From Anaerolineales bacterium (GTDB lineage Bacteria; Chloroflexota; Anaerolineae; Anaerolineales; Villigracilaceae), in assembly GCA_020847355.1 (NCBI GenBank), contig JADLCG010000198.1, positions 1-10,412 of the forward strand: a stretch of 10,412 bases of DNA, read 5' to 3'. The stretch's first letter is position 1. Every line of letters starts with the position of its first letter. Below are positions 1 through 7,617 of this stretch, in pieces. The notes under the pieces were generated by a model. It saw nothing but the letters and a program-made list of their open reading frames with translations, was not told the DNA's origin and searched no databases. A program made the translations under genes and the position numbers.

Positions 1-2
1 AT

Positions 3-263
3 AAGCAATGGCTGGTTCAAAATAGCGGCTCATGCGATTGGGACGCAACCTATCGCCTAAAATGGATTGGCGGCGACCCGTTGAACGCAAACGTTGAACA
101 GCCGCTTTACCCAGCCCGCGCCGGAACGCAAGCTACTCTGCAAATCATCTTCACTGCGCCTGCCGAACTCGGCGCATACGAATCTGCGTGGCAAGCCGTT
201 GACTCAAACGGCAATGTCTTTGGAGATTTGGTCTATATCAAAATTGAAGTCAATACTCCATAA
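3..263 (+). CDS. C-terminal part of an NBR1-type Ig-like (four-tryptophan) domain protein, 5' truncated by window
   Basis: The reading frame is open from the first complete codon at position 3 to TAA at 261-263 (86 visible residues); the start lies outside the window. The visible part is almost entirely one beta-sandwich domain of the NBR1 Ig-like/FW type. It shows four tryptophans in the family pattern: KQW (visible residue 3), SCDW (13), LKWIGGD (21) and ESAW (63). These are followed by DSNGNVFGD and a closing beta strand. Spacing and flanking residues match the fold known from the eukaryotic autophagy receptor NBR1. In Chloroflexota such domains are often at the C-terminus of secreted or lipid-anchored proteins, where they probably mediate binding; localisation here is inferred. 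An internal ATG in another frame at 94 is a shadow. The unseen N-terminal part decides the function of the whole protein. Confidence 0.85.
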   Translation, partial: KQWLVQNSGSCDWDATYRLKWIGGDPLNANVEQPLYPARAGTQATLQIIFTAPAELGAYESAWQAVDSNGNVFGDLVYIKIEVNTP

Positions 264-392
264 CCGATTTCGACTGAACTCTCTAACGCCAAAATTCAAA
301 TTCTAATTTTCTAACAAAACTCTTATCGCTCAAAGCCTACAAACCCCTTAAAATTTGAAATATCCAATAGCCCTATCTTTTAGGAGGAAAGC
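264..392. other. Intergenic region upstream of htpG
   Basis: This 129-bp AT-rich spacer separates the Ig-domain gene from htpG. It ends in a strong Shine-Dalgarno, AGGAGGA at 382-388, four bases before the htpG ATG. I see no convincing -35/-10 pair, no CIRCE-like inverted repeat (the HrcA heat-shock operator) and no clear terminator hairpin. The htpG promoter must lie here or further upstream, but I cannot place it. Confidence 0.6.
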
Positions 393-2240
393 ATGACTGA
401 TTCAACACAACAATTTACATTCAAAGCGGAAACCAAGCAGTTACTTAACATTTTGATTCACTCGCTATACAAAGACCGCGAAGTGTTTCTGCGGGAATTG
501 CTCTCCAACGCGAGCGATGCGCTCAATCGCTTACGCTTTGAGATGGTCACCAACCGAGACGTGTTAGACGCAAACGCCGAATTGAAAATTCAAATCACAG
601 CGGATAAAGACGCTGGAACGCTGGTAATTCAAGATACAGGCATCGGCATGACCCGCGAAGAAGCGATTGAAAATTTAGGGACCATCGCGCAATCCGGCGC
701 GCGGAAATTCATCGAAGCCGCCCAAACTCAAAACGCCGATATTTCCAAAGTGATCGGTCAATTTGGCGTTGGGTTTTATTCGATCTTTATGGTTGCGGAA
801 TCGGTGCGCGTGACTTCGCGTTCTTTCAGAAAGGACGCGGAGGCGGTCGGTTGGTTTGCCACAGGCGAGGATAGTTATCAGGTGGACCGAGCAGAAATGA
901 GCGAGAGAGGGACGCGCATTGAAATCAAACTCAAAGAAGATGCGGCAGAATTTACCGAAGAATATCGCCTCAAAAATATCATCCACAAACACTCAGATTA
1001 CATCGGCTTTCCCATCTATATCGGCGAAAGTCAAGAAGCGGTCAATAAACAAAGTTCATTGTGGCGTACTGCCAAACAAGAAATTAGCGCGGAACAATAT
1101 AAGGAATTTTATCGTCAGACCACGCTGGATTTTGAAGACCCATTGCTTCACATCCACCTCTCGACGGATGCGCCGGTGCAGTTGTATGCGTTGTTATATA
1201 TTCCGAGTAAAGCTGAACGCGGCGTTTTTTCTTTGAGAAAAGACGATGGGCTGAAGCTATACACGCGCAATATTTTGATTGACGAATATAACAAAGATTT
1301 ACTGCCTGAGTATCTACGCTTTGTTCAAGGCGTAGTGGATTCAGAAGATTTGCCGCTCAACGTCTCACGCGAGACTGTGCAAGCCAGCGGTTTGATGCCT
1401 AAACTGAAAAAAGTTCTCACTAATCAAGTTCTTCGTGAATTGGAAAATCTCGCTAAACAAAATATGGAAAGCTATCAAATCTTTTGGCGGGAATTCGGCG
1501 CGTATTTGAAGCAAGGCATTGCCGCCAATCCCGCCGAGGCGGAAGCGTTGCAACCGCTTTTGCGCTTCAAGACCAATCTAAATCCCGAAAATTGGTCTTC
1601 GCTCGCGGATTATGCCGCGCGTATGCCCGCCGAACAAAATGAAATTTATTACATTGTCGGCGAAGACCCTAAATCTATTTTACGAAGCCCGCACTTGGAT
1701 TACTTTCAATCGCAAGGCACGGAAGTGTTACTGCTCACCGAGCCAATGGACGCTTTCATGCTAATGGGTTTGCACAAGTACAAAGAATATGACCTGAAAA
1801 ATGTAGCCCAAGCGGAAGTAGCGACTCCGCAAACGCCGCAGAATCAGCCCGAAGCCGAGAAAATCCCAGATGCAGATTTCAACGCTTTGCTCGAACGCTT
1901 TCGGCAAGTCCTTGGGGAAAAAGTGACCGACGTGCGCGCCAGCCAACGGCTGTATCAATCCGTAGCGCGTTTGGCAGACGCAGATGCAAACGCCAACCCG
2001 GAGTTGCAACGCGTTTATAAATATTTGGGCAAAGAATACGAAATTCCAAAAAAGATTCTGGAGCTAAACCCCGCTCACCCCATTTTGAAGAATCTGCTTA
2101 GGCAAGCGGACGGCTCAGATTTACAAAGTATCGTCATTGAGCAGATCTATGAAAATGCTTTATTGGTGGAAGGCTTACATCCCGACCCATCCAGCATAGC
2201 GGCGCGGGTGCAACAGATCATTGAGGCGGCGTTGAAATAA
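393..2240 (+). CDS. htpG: Molecular chaperone HtpG (bacterial Hsp90)
   Basis: This is a cytosolic ATP-dependent homodimeric chaperone that remodels client proteins, usually with DnaK. The 615-residue length is normal for bacterial HtpG. The N-terminal GHKL ATPase domain (about residues 5-220) carries the Bergerat-fold motifs: ELLSNASDAL (Glu35 and Asn39 by analogy with E. coli Glu34/Asn38), DTGIGM (81-86), GQFGVGF (122-128) and the GT of ERGTRIEI (173-174). The middle domain contains the conserved VDSEDLPLNVSRE stretch with its catalytic-loop arginine. The C-terminal dimerisation domain follows a short Pro/Gln/Glu-rich stretch near 475-490. As expected for bacteria, the eukaryotic charged linker and MEEVD tail are absent. 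The ATG at 393 is supported by the AGGAGGA at 382-388. The acyltransferase gene begins 7 bp downstream, so the two may share a transcript. Confidence 0.97.
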   Translation: MTDSTQQFTFKAETKQLLNILIHSLYKDREVFLRELLSNASDALNRLRFEMVTNRDVLDANAELKIQITADKDAGTLVIQDTGIGMTREEAIENLGTIAQSGARKFIEAAQTQNADISKVIGQFGVGFYSIFMVAESVRVTSRSFRKDAEAVGWFATGEDSYQVDRAEMSERGTRIEIKLKEDAAEFTEEYRLKNIIHKHSDYIGFPIYIGESQEAVNKQSSLWRTAKQEISAEQYKEFYRQTTLDFEDPLLHIHLSTDAPVQLYALLYIPSKAERGVFSLRKDDGLKLYTRNILIDEYNKDLLPEYLRFVQGVVDSEDLPLNVSRETVQASGLMPKLKKVLTNQVLRELENLAKQNMESYQIFWREFGAYLKQGIAANPAEAEALQPLLRFKTNLNPENWSSLADYAARMPAEQNEIYYIVGEDPKSILRSPHLDYFQSQGTEVLLLTEPMDAFMLMGLHKYKEYDLKNVAQAEVATPQTPQNQPEAEKIPDADFNALLERFRQVLGEKVTDVRASQRLYQSVARLADADANANPELQRVYKYLGKEYEIPKKILELNPAHPILKNLLRQADGSDLQSIVIEQIYENALLVEGLHPDPSSIAARVQQIIEAALK

Positions 2241-2247
2241 CGCATAC

Positions 2248-3699
2248 ATGCAAAACCCGCCTGCAAAACTCAATCAATTAACTTTTACCCGCTTTCTAGC
2301 CGCGCTTGCAGTTGTATTTTTTCATAGCGGAGGAGATTTTGGGTTCTTCAAAATTCCCGCCATCTTCACCGCCGGATTGGCGGCGGTTAGTTATTTTTAT
2401 GTTTTATCGGGATTCGTAATGGCTTACGCCTATTATCGCCCGGAGCGTAAACTCAACTTGTTGAACTATGGTCTTGCCCGCTTTGCAAGAATCTATCCAA
2501 TTTATATTTTTGCGTTCATCGTTACCTGCTTCTACTATATCAACGTCATCCCCAAGACCCGTTTCAAGGAATTCGCCGCCAATTTATTTTTATATCAGGC
2601 TTGGATTCCAAAATATTCAACTTCTTACAACATCACCGCTTGGTCGTTATCAGTTGAGGTGTTTTTCTACGCGCTCGTCCCCATTTTGATCTGGGTTGTC
2701 GCGCGCCAGCCGGTCCGCAGGTTGATTTGGCTTTCTGTAGGTTTTTGGGCGCTCAGTCAATTGATTCATTCCAGCTTAATTGTTCAATTCTCGTCCTCGC
2801 TCACCCCTCAATTTTTAGGCTACTTTCCGATCTTTCACCTAAACGCATTTTTACTCGGCTTCGTCGGCGGGATTTGGCATCTGCATCAGCCTGCGCCAAT
2901 CGCGCGTTCTACCTCGCTCAACATAGCCCTGCTGATACTTGCGACAAGCGCAACGCTTTTCGCCCTTTACAGTAATCTTCACTACGGATTCGGCGCCACT
3001 TTCTCCCTAAACGTAGGTTTGCTTGCGCCATTGTTTTTAATCGTCATCCTGACGCTCGCATCAGATTCATCTTTTATATCCAAATTCTTCAGCCACCCCC
3101 GCTTAATCCTATTAGGAGACGCCAGCTACGCGCTGTACATTTTACATGTCCCTCTGCGCTGGTGGTTGGAGTATCTCTTCAGTTATTTTTCGATCTCTTT
3201 GGCGCCAGAAATTTTTCTATCCATTTATCTATCAAGCGTACTCATCGTCTGCGTCTTGATCTATAAATATGTGGAAGCGCCAGCGAAAGATTGGATACGA
3301 AACAATCCGGGTAAATTCTTATACTTTCTTCTAGACGTTATTTTGATTGCCGCAATGCTAAAGCTCGCTTTTATCATCAGGCTGGGCTTTCATGCTGGCG
3401 GGTTTGCTCTCACGCAAAGGTTCGTCATTTTTTTCGGCTCAGTGATTTTCCCGACTCTTTTACTAATATTAAAATTTTACAGAGCCTGTTCATGGCGTAA
3501 ATTAGCGCTGGCGCTTTTCACAGGCGCGATTCTCTTATTCGGCCTTGCTTATTATGCCTGGCAAAAAGGCTGGGTAGAGGGATTTCCGCGCCCTATTTTG
3601 GGAGCGGCGCCCTTCTATATTTTTCTATCAATTTATCTTTCGCGTTTCATAATAAAGGTTTTGAACGCAAAACGATTTTTGCAAAGTAAATCAACCTAA
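2248..3699 (+). CDS. Acyltransferase 3 (OafA/YrhL-type) membrane protein with extra C-terminal membrane segments
   Basis: This is an integral inner-membrane O-acyltransferase of the AT3 family, which typically moves acetyl or other acyl groups onto surface glycans; the substrate here is unknown. The AT3 core (about residues 8-350) shows LNQLTFTRFLAALAVVFFH with the conserved His26, YVLSGFVMAYAY (51-62), the Arg-rich loop ARFARIYP (77-84), WSLSVEVFFYALVP (132-145), GDASYALYILHVPL (290-303) and YVEAP (341-345). The 483-residue protein is about 100 residues longer than a minimal AT3 domain. The extra part (about 355-470) is hydrophobic, with roughly three or four predicted spans, and lacks the SGNH hydrolase domain often fused to OafA. 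The ATG at 2248 begins 7 bp after htpG ends, with no good Shine-Dalgarno, which suggests coupling to htpG translation. The TAA stop overlaps the convergent mutase stop. Confidence 0.88.
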   Translation: MQNPPAKLNQLTFTRFLAALAVVFFHSGGDFGFFKIPAIFTAGLAAVSYFYVLSGFVMAYAYYRPERKLNLLNYGLARFARIYPIYIFAFIVTCFYYINVIPKTRFKEFAANLFLYQAWIPKYSTSYNITAWSLSVEVFFYALVPILIWVVARQPVRRLIWLSVGFWALSQLIHSSLIVQFSSSLTPQFLGYFPIFHLNAFLLGFVGGIWHLHQPAPIARSTSLNIALLILATSATLFALYSNLHYGFGATFSLNVGLLAPLFLIVILTLASDSSFISKFFSHPRLILLGDASYALYILHVPLRWWLEYLFSYFSISLAPEIFLSIYLSSVLIVCVLIYKYVEAPAKDWIRNNPGKFLYFLLDVILIAAMLKLAFIIRLGFHAGGFALTQRFVIFFGSVIFPTLLLILKFYRACSWRKLALALFTGAILLFGLAYYAWQKGWVEGFPRPILGAAPFYIFLSIYLSRFIIKVLNAKRFLQSKST

Positions 3700-5348
3700 A
3701 AGCTTTCCGCCACATATTCGCCCCAAACTGCGCGGAGGGCGTTGCAAATTTCGCCGAGGGTTAGATCGTTTTCCACGCATTCGATGAAGAGCGGCATAAG
3801 ATTTTGCGAACCTTTGGCGGCGGCGGTCAGTTTTGCGAGCAAAGCGCTTGTGTTGTTTGGGTCGCGCTTCTCGCGCAGTTGCTTCAAGCGTTCCTTTTGA
3901 CCAATCTCAATCGCTGGGTCCACTTTGAGGCGCTCCAGCGTAATCGCTTCGTCCACTTGAAATTGATTCACGCCGACGACAATTTGTTCTTTGCGTTCAA
4001 TCGCTTGTTGCGCCGCGTATGCCGCGTTTTGAATTTCGTTTTGCATGAAACCGCGTTCAATGGCAATGGTCGCGCCGCCCATTTCTTCAATTTGAGCGAT
4101 GTATTTTTCCGCGGCAGTTTCAATTTGATCGGTCAACTGTTCGATGAAATAAGCGCCAGCCAGCGGATCAACCGAATCGGCGGCGCCAGATTCGTAGGCG
4201 ATGATCTGTTGCGTCCGCAATGCCACGCGGACGGATTTCTCAGTCGGAAGCCAGAGGGCTTCATCCATTGAATTGGTATGTAAAGATTGCGTGCCGCCCA
4301 AAACTGCCGCCAGCGCTTGGATCGTCACGCGCGCCACGTTGTTTTCAGGTTGTTGCGCGGTGAGCGTCGAACCGGCAGTTTGCGTGTGAAAGCGTAATTG
4401 CCAAGCGCTTGGTTTTTGAGCCTTGAATCTTTCGCGCATAATTTTCGCCCACAGCCGGCGCGCGGCGCGGAACTTTGCGACTTCTTCCAGAAAATTATTA
4501 TGCGCGTTGAAGAAGAATGAAATTTGCGGCGCGAAATCGTCTATGGCTAAACCGGCTTTCAAGGCGGCTTCTACATAGGCGATGCCATTTGCCAGCGTGA
4601 AAGCCACTTCTTGGACGGAAGTTGAGCCAGCCTCGCGGATGTGATAACCAGAGACAGAGATCGTATTCCAGTTGGGGACTTCCTGCGCGCAGAATTGGAA
4701 GATGTCCGTGATCAGGCGCATGGAAGGTTCGGGCGGGAAGATGTACGTGCCGCGCGCGACATATTCTTTGAGAATATCGTTTTGAATCGTACCGCGTAGC
4801 TGATTCATTGCCACGCCTTGTTTCTTCGCCACTGCAATATACATCGCCAATAAAACGCCCGCCGGAGCGTTGATTGTCATGGACGTGGAAACTTTATCCA
4901 ACGGAATTTGCTCGAGGAGTTGCGCCATATCGTGAATGGATGAAATCGAAACGCCCACTTTGCCCACTTCCCCAGCCGCAATTGGGTCGTCCGCATCGTA
5001 GCCGATCTGTGTCGGTAAATCAAAAGCGACGCTTAATCCCGTTTGCCCTTGCGCCAATAAATAGCGATAACGCTTATTCGATTCTTCAGCCGTGGAAAAT
5101 CCGGCGTATTGCCGCATGGTCCAAAAGCGCGAACGATACATGGTAGGCTGAACGCCGCGCGTGAAGGGATATTCGCCCGGGAAGCCTAAGCGCTCTTCGT
5201 AAGCCGCATCCGCTTGGAGCGGGAGCGCGAGGCGCGGCACTTCGATCCCCGAGGTAAATTCAAATTTTTCTTTGCGTTCCTTGAATTTATCCAAAGATTT
5301 TTTGAGCGTGTTAGCTTGCCATTTTTTATATTGTTCAGCGAGAGACAT
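3696..5348 (-). CDS. Methylmalonyl-CoA mutase family protein, catalytic (large/alpha) subunit without B12-binding domain
   Basis: This is a cytosolic enzyme of propionyl-CoA metabolism. With adenosylcobalamin it interconverts (R)-methylmalonyl-CoA and succinyl-CoA by a radical mechanism. The whole 550-residue product is the TIM-barrel CoA-binding/catalytic domain: YPFTRGVQPTMY (60-71), WTMRQYAGF (76-84), GQTGLSVAFDLPTQ (101-114), GTIQNDILKEYVAR (186-199), SGYHIREAGS (233-242, catalytic His236) and TQSLHTNSMDEA (353-364). Arg199 aligns with Propionibacterium Arg207, which binds the substrate carboxylate. Isobutyryl-CoA mutases have Gln there, so methylmalonyl-CoA is the likelier substrate. Gln67 sits where that enzyme has Tyr89. 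No DxHxxG cobalamin domain is present, so a separate small subunit must be encoded elsewhere. I chose the ATG at 5348 (MSLAEQYKKW), preceded by AAAGGG at 5355-5360. A start at 5432 would add 28 non-family residues. Confidence 0.93.
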   Translation of the reverse strand: MSLAEQYKKWQANTLKKSLDKFKERKEKFEFTSGIEVPRLALPLQADAAYEERLGFPGEYPFTRGVQPTMYRSRFWTMRQYAGFSTAEESNKRYRYLLAQGQTGLSVAFDLPTQIGYDADDPIAAGEVGKVGVSISSIHDMAQLLEQIPLDKVSTSMTINAPAGVLLAMYIAVAKKQGVAMNQLRGTIQNDILKEYVARGTYIFPPEPSMRLITDIFQFCAQEVPNWNTISVSGYHIREAGSTSVQEVAFTLANGIAYVEAALKAGLAIDDFAPQISFFFNAHNNFLEEVAKFRAARRLWAKIMRERFKAQKPSAWQLRFHTQTAGSTLTAQQPENNVARVTIQALAAVLGGTQSLHTNSMDEALWLPTEKSVRVALRTQQIIAYESGAADSVDPLAGAYFIEQLTDQIETAAEKYIAQIEEMGGATIAIERGFMQNEIQNAAYAAQQAIERKEQIVVGVNQFQVDEAITLERLKVDPAIEIGQKERLKQLREKRDPNNTSALLAKLTAAAKGSQNLMPLFIECVENDLTLGEICNALRAVWGEYVAESF

Positions 5349-5368
5349 AAAGCGCCCTTTCTTATCCA

Positions 5369-5374
5369 AGTATA
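5369..5374 (-). promoter_or_regulatory. Candidate -10 element for the methylmalonyl-CoA mutase gene
   Basis: On the minus strand the hexamer TATACT lies 20 bases upstream of the chosen ATG at 5348. It would start transcription near 5362 and give a leader of about 13 nt. No good -35 hexamer is found 16-18 bp upstream, so this is only a weak candidate. It is compatible with the 5348 start: a start at 5432 would lie upstream of this promoter. Confidence 0.3.
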
Positions 5375-5484
5375 CAACCAGCCGCCAAACAGCAGTATGA
5401 GAAATAACACCAAATTGCGCGAAAGATGTCATTGGATTTTATGTGTTAAACTTATGCAATCCCGAGAAATTCAAGGAAAGTTTT

Positions 5485-6486
5485 ATGGAAATCTGTTACC
5501 TGATTGCATTCCCGGATGCAAATGATGCGCCGCATACCATCGGCGAAAAACTCATTAAGGACGCTCCCTATTTTCAAGCCACAGAAATTGACGTAGCTCC
5601 GCTGGGCGAAGAAACTGTGATTATTGAAAGCCATGCCGTCAATGTGACGCGCCGCTCTTACGATAAGCGGGTACAACTACTCGAATGCCGCTTCATTCTG
5701 AAAGACCCGTTCGCGGTTTCCGTTTTACAAGAGCGCGCCCGCATCGAAAGCGCTTTGAAGAGTCGTTACATTCCAGAAGTTTACCGCGAGAACGGCATGT
5801 ATGAAGAATATATCATCCTACTCGTTCAGGGAATCAAGACCGCGCCGGATCAGTGGATTGACAAACACGCCTTCGCGCTGGCAAAATTCATCCGCTCGCA
5901 ACGCGAAGTTTTCGATAAAAACGAAGTGGCTGAAATTCTCAGTTCGCGCACGCGTTATTCCGCTAAAGATTTAACGCTGGTAGATTGGGAAGGCGCGGTC
6001 ATCATTGCGCCGGATTCGGATTTTCAATCCGAAATTACGCTCTTCAAAATTGGCAATTATCAACTCTTGCGCTATCGGATGTTGGATCAAACTATTGAAG
6101 AGATGTTGGATAAACTCCACGCCGCATTCTTCAAGAATAAAAAGCGCTTCCGCCCCACGCGCGGAATTTTGCGCCAAATCGCCGAACATCGTCTGGAAGT
6201 GATGATGGATTTTGAACGCGCCGAGCAATATATGCTCCTCATCGGCGATTGGTACACCGCCAAACTTTACGAAGTCATCCAAAGCGAACTGTATCTCGCG
6301 GATTGGAAGCAGAGCGTCCGCTCCAAATTAGATAATCTTGAAAACATCGTCAGCACAATCAAAGAGAACTTCAGCATTTCATGGGAAAATTTTCTCGACC
6401 AGGTGCAAATGTATCTATGGTTACTGATGCTCCTCGGCTATCTCTACTTATATTTTGTAGACGCCGGCTGGATCGCAAAGCCATAA
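5485..6486 (+). CDS. Conserved-looking hypothetical protein with C-terminal helical region and membrane anchor
   Basis: I do not recognise this 333-residue protein with confidence. The N-terminal half (MEICYLIAFPDAND onward) is mixed alpha/beta and has no signal peptide. A central stretch, LVDWEGAVIIAPDSDF (165-180), is followed by LFKIGNYQLLRYRMLD (186-201). A long, charged, probably alpha-helical or coiled-coil region runs from about 202 to 305, and one hydrophobic segment (about 308-325, MYLWLLMLLGYLYLYF) sits near the C-terminus. This order recalls RMD1/YagE (DUF155) proteins, which end in a helical bundle plus a membrane anchor, but I cannot align the defining motifs, so the link is tentative. 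It could be a tail-anchored cytoplasmic protein. The ATG at 5485 is preferred because AAGGAAAG lies at 5473-5480; the in-frame ATG at 5443 has no such signal. It is divergent from the mutase gene across 136 bp. Confidence 0.75.
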   Translation: MEICYLIAFPDANDAPHTIGEKLIKDAPYFQATEIDVAPLGEETVIIESHAVNVTRRSYDKRVQLLECRFILKDPFAVSVLQERARIESALKSRYIPEVYRENGMYEEYIILLVQGIKTAPDQWIDKHAFALAKFIRSQREVFDKNEVAEILSSRTRYSAKDLTLVDWEGAVIIAPDSDFQSEITLFKIGNYQLLRYRMLDQTIEEMLDKLHAAFFKNKKRFRPTRGILRQIAEHRLEVMMDFERAEQYMLLIGDWYTAKLYEVIQSELYLADWKQSVRSKLDNLENIVSTIKENFSISWENFLDQVQMYLWLLMLLGYLYLYFVDAGWIAKP

Positions 6487-6573
6487 GTTTTCGTTTAATT
6501 TCAAATCTGAAAACCGGCGACCCAAAAGGGCATGATACACTCACTAAGGAAATAAAAAATAAGGAGACCTTAG

Positions 6574-7617
6574 ATGAATCGTCTAAAAATTTTGCTCGCC
6601 GCGTTCGCTTTATTTTTCTCCGTGTTGGCATGCCAAACCTTCGCCGATGACGAAACCGCCGAAGAAGAATGGACTACCGTCACTGAAGCTCCAGCCACGG
6701 AAGCGCCGGCGACAGAAGCGCCAGCCAGCGAAGACTCATTAGTCTGCCCGGCGTTGATCAATCAAGTGATGGAGTTAGCCTCCGGCACAGGCGAAGAAGC
6801 GGAAACCGTCCCAACTAAATTTGACGAAGAGGTTACGCTCGTCACTTACACGGTCAACGGCGATGAAATCTCCGATCCAAAACTGGAAAGCGTCTCTGCA
6901 GACCTTGAAGCGCTCCAAGCGGATGAAGCGGCGCAAAAACAAGTTTGGGAATACTACGCGGCCATCATCCCCGCCGACTATAGAACTTCGATTGTTGAAT
7001 ACTCCATCTTCACCGACGGCATGTACAATACGCTGGCTTCCGTCGTCCAGACTCAAAACGACCCGGAAAAATGGGCTCTGCAAATAGACCTTGCAGACTC
7101 AAACAATTACTACATATTAACCCCCACCCTCCTTCACGAGTTCGCGCACTTACTTTCTTTGGGGTCAAACCAGATCCCGCCCAGTTTGGCTGTTTTCAAC
7201 AATCCCGAAGATAACGACATCTATCTCAAAGAACTTTCCGCCTGCCCAAATTATTTCGCCACCGAAGGCTGCGCCAAACCCGATTCGTACATCAACGCCT
7301 TCTACAATCAATTCTGGGCAGACCTGCATGATGAGTGGAGCGCCATCAACCGCGAAGAAGACCCCAATAAACGTCAGGAACAACTCGACGCTTTTTACAC
7401 AAAATATGAAGATCACTTCATCTCCTCCTACGCCGCCACCAGCCCCGAAGAAGATTTAGCCGAATCCTGGTCCGTTTTCATCATCAACACCAAAGCCGAA
7501 GGCGATTCCATCATGGAACAAAAGAATCGCTTCTTCTATAATTATCCAGAATTGGTTGAACTACGCTCCAAAATCCTGAACAACATTTGCACAGCGCTCC
7601 CAGAATACGAAAAATGA
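6574..7617 (+). CDS. Putative zinc metallopeptidase lipoprotein (HExxH...E)
   Basis: This 347-residue protein is probably exported and lipid-anchored. It has a basic start (MNRLK), a hydrophobic segment and a lipobox, VLAC, with Cys20 as the acylated residue. An acidic Thr/Glu/Ala/Pro linker (about 24-53) with three TEAPA units follows. The folded part contains TLLHEFAHLL, an HExxH zinc motif (His188, Glu189, His192), and about 100 residues later SPEEDLAESW. Glu297 in the latter is a plausible third zinc ligand, the gluzincin arrangement. Cys58, Cys224, Cys233 and Cys339 could form disulfides; the SACPNYFATEGC segment lies between the metal motifs. Family assignment and substrate are unknown. 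The ATG at 6574 is supported by AAGGAG at 6561-6566. An upstream TGATACACT (6533-6541) could be an extended -10, but it lacks a -35. The last codons overlap the phosphatase gene by 4 bp. Confidence 0.85.
   Translation: MNRLKILLAAFALFFSVLACQTFADDETAEEEWTTVTEAPATEAPATEAPASEDSLVCPALINQVMELASGTGEEAETVPTKFDEEVTLVTYTVNGDEISDPKLESVSADLEALQADEAAQKQVWEYYAAIIPADYRTSIVEYSIFTDGMYNTLASVVQTQNDPEKWALQIDLADSNNYYILTPTLLHEFAHLLSLGSNQIPPSLAVFNNPEDNDIYLKELSACPNYFATEGCAKPDSYINAFYNQFWADLHDEWSAINREEDPNKRQEQLDAFYTKYEDHFISSYAATSPEEDLAESWSVFIINTKAEGDSIMEQKNRFFYNYPELVELRSKILNNICTALPEYEK
6682..6726 (+). repeat. Three tandem 15-bp repeats encoding TEAPA
   Basis: Three in-frame 15-bp units (6682-6696, 6697-6711, 6712-6726) encode T-E-A-P-A three times in the linker just after the lipidated cysteine. 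They differ mainly at third codon positions (for example GCT/GCG and CCA/CCG). That suggests the peptide repeat is older than a recent slippage event or is kept by selection. The likely role is a flexible spacer that holds the peptidase domain off the membrane. Confidence 0.85.

Noticed and set aside
675..992. 105-codon minus-strand reading frame
   Set aside because: It is antisense to the htpG ATPase domain; its open frame follows from codon bias in the real gene.
3804..4271. 155-codon plus-strand reading frame
   Set aside because: It lies wholly antisense to the well-conserved mutase gene, has a Cys/Arg/Phe-rich composition without recognisable motifs, and has no ribosome binding site worth noting.
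5186..5413. 75-codon minus-strand frame starting with a hydrophobic MVLFLILLFGGW segment
   Set aside because: It looks like a small membrane protein at first, but most of it overlaps the mutase 5' end in another frame and the remainder after the hydrophobic part is unstructured.
5349..5432. 28-residue N-terminal extension of the mutase
   Set aside because: The added residues do not resemble family N-termini, and a ribosome-binding-like AAAGGG plus a typical MSLAEQYKKW start support 5348.
6487..6514. Inverted repeat GTTTTC/GAAAAC just after the hypothetical gene, as a terminator
   Set aside because: The stem is AT-rich and short, with a 16-nt loop and no following T tract.
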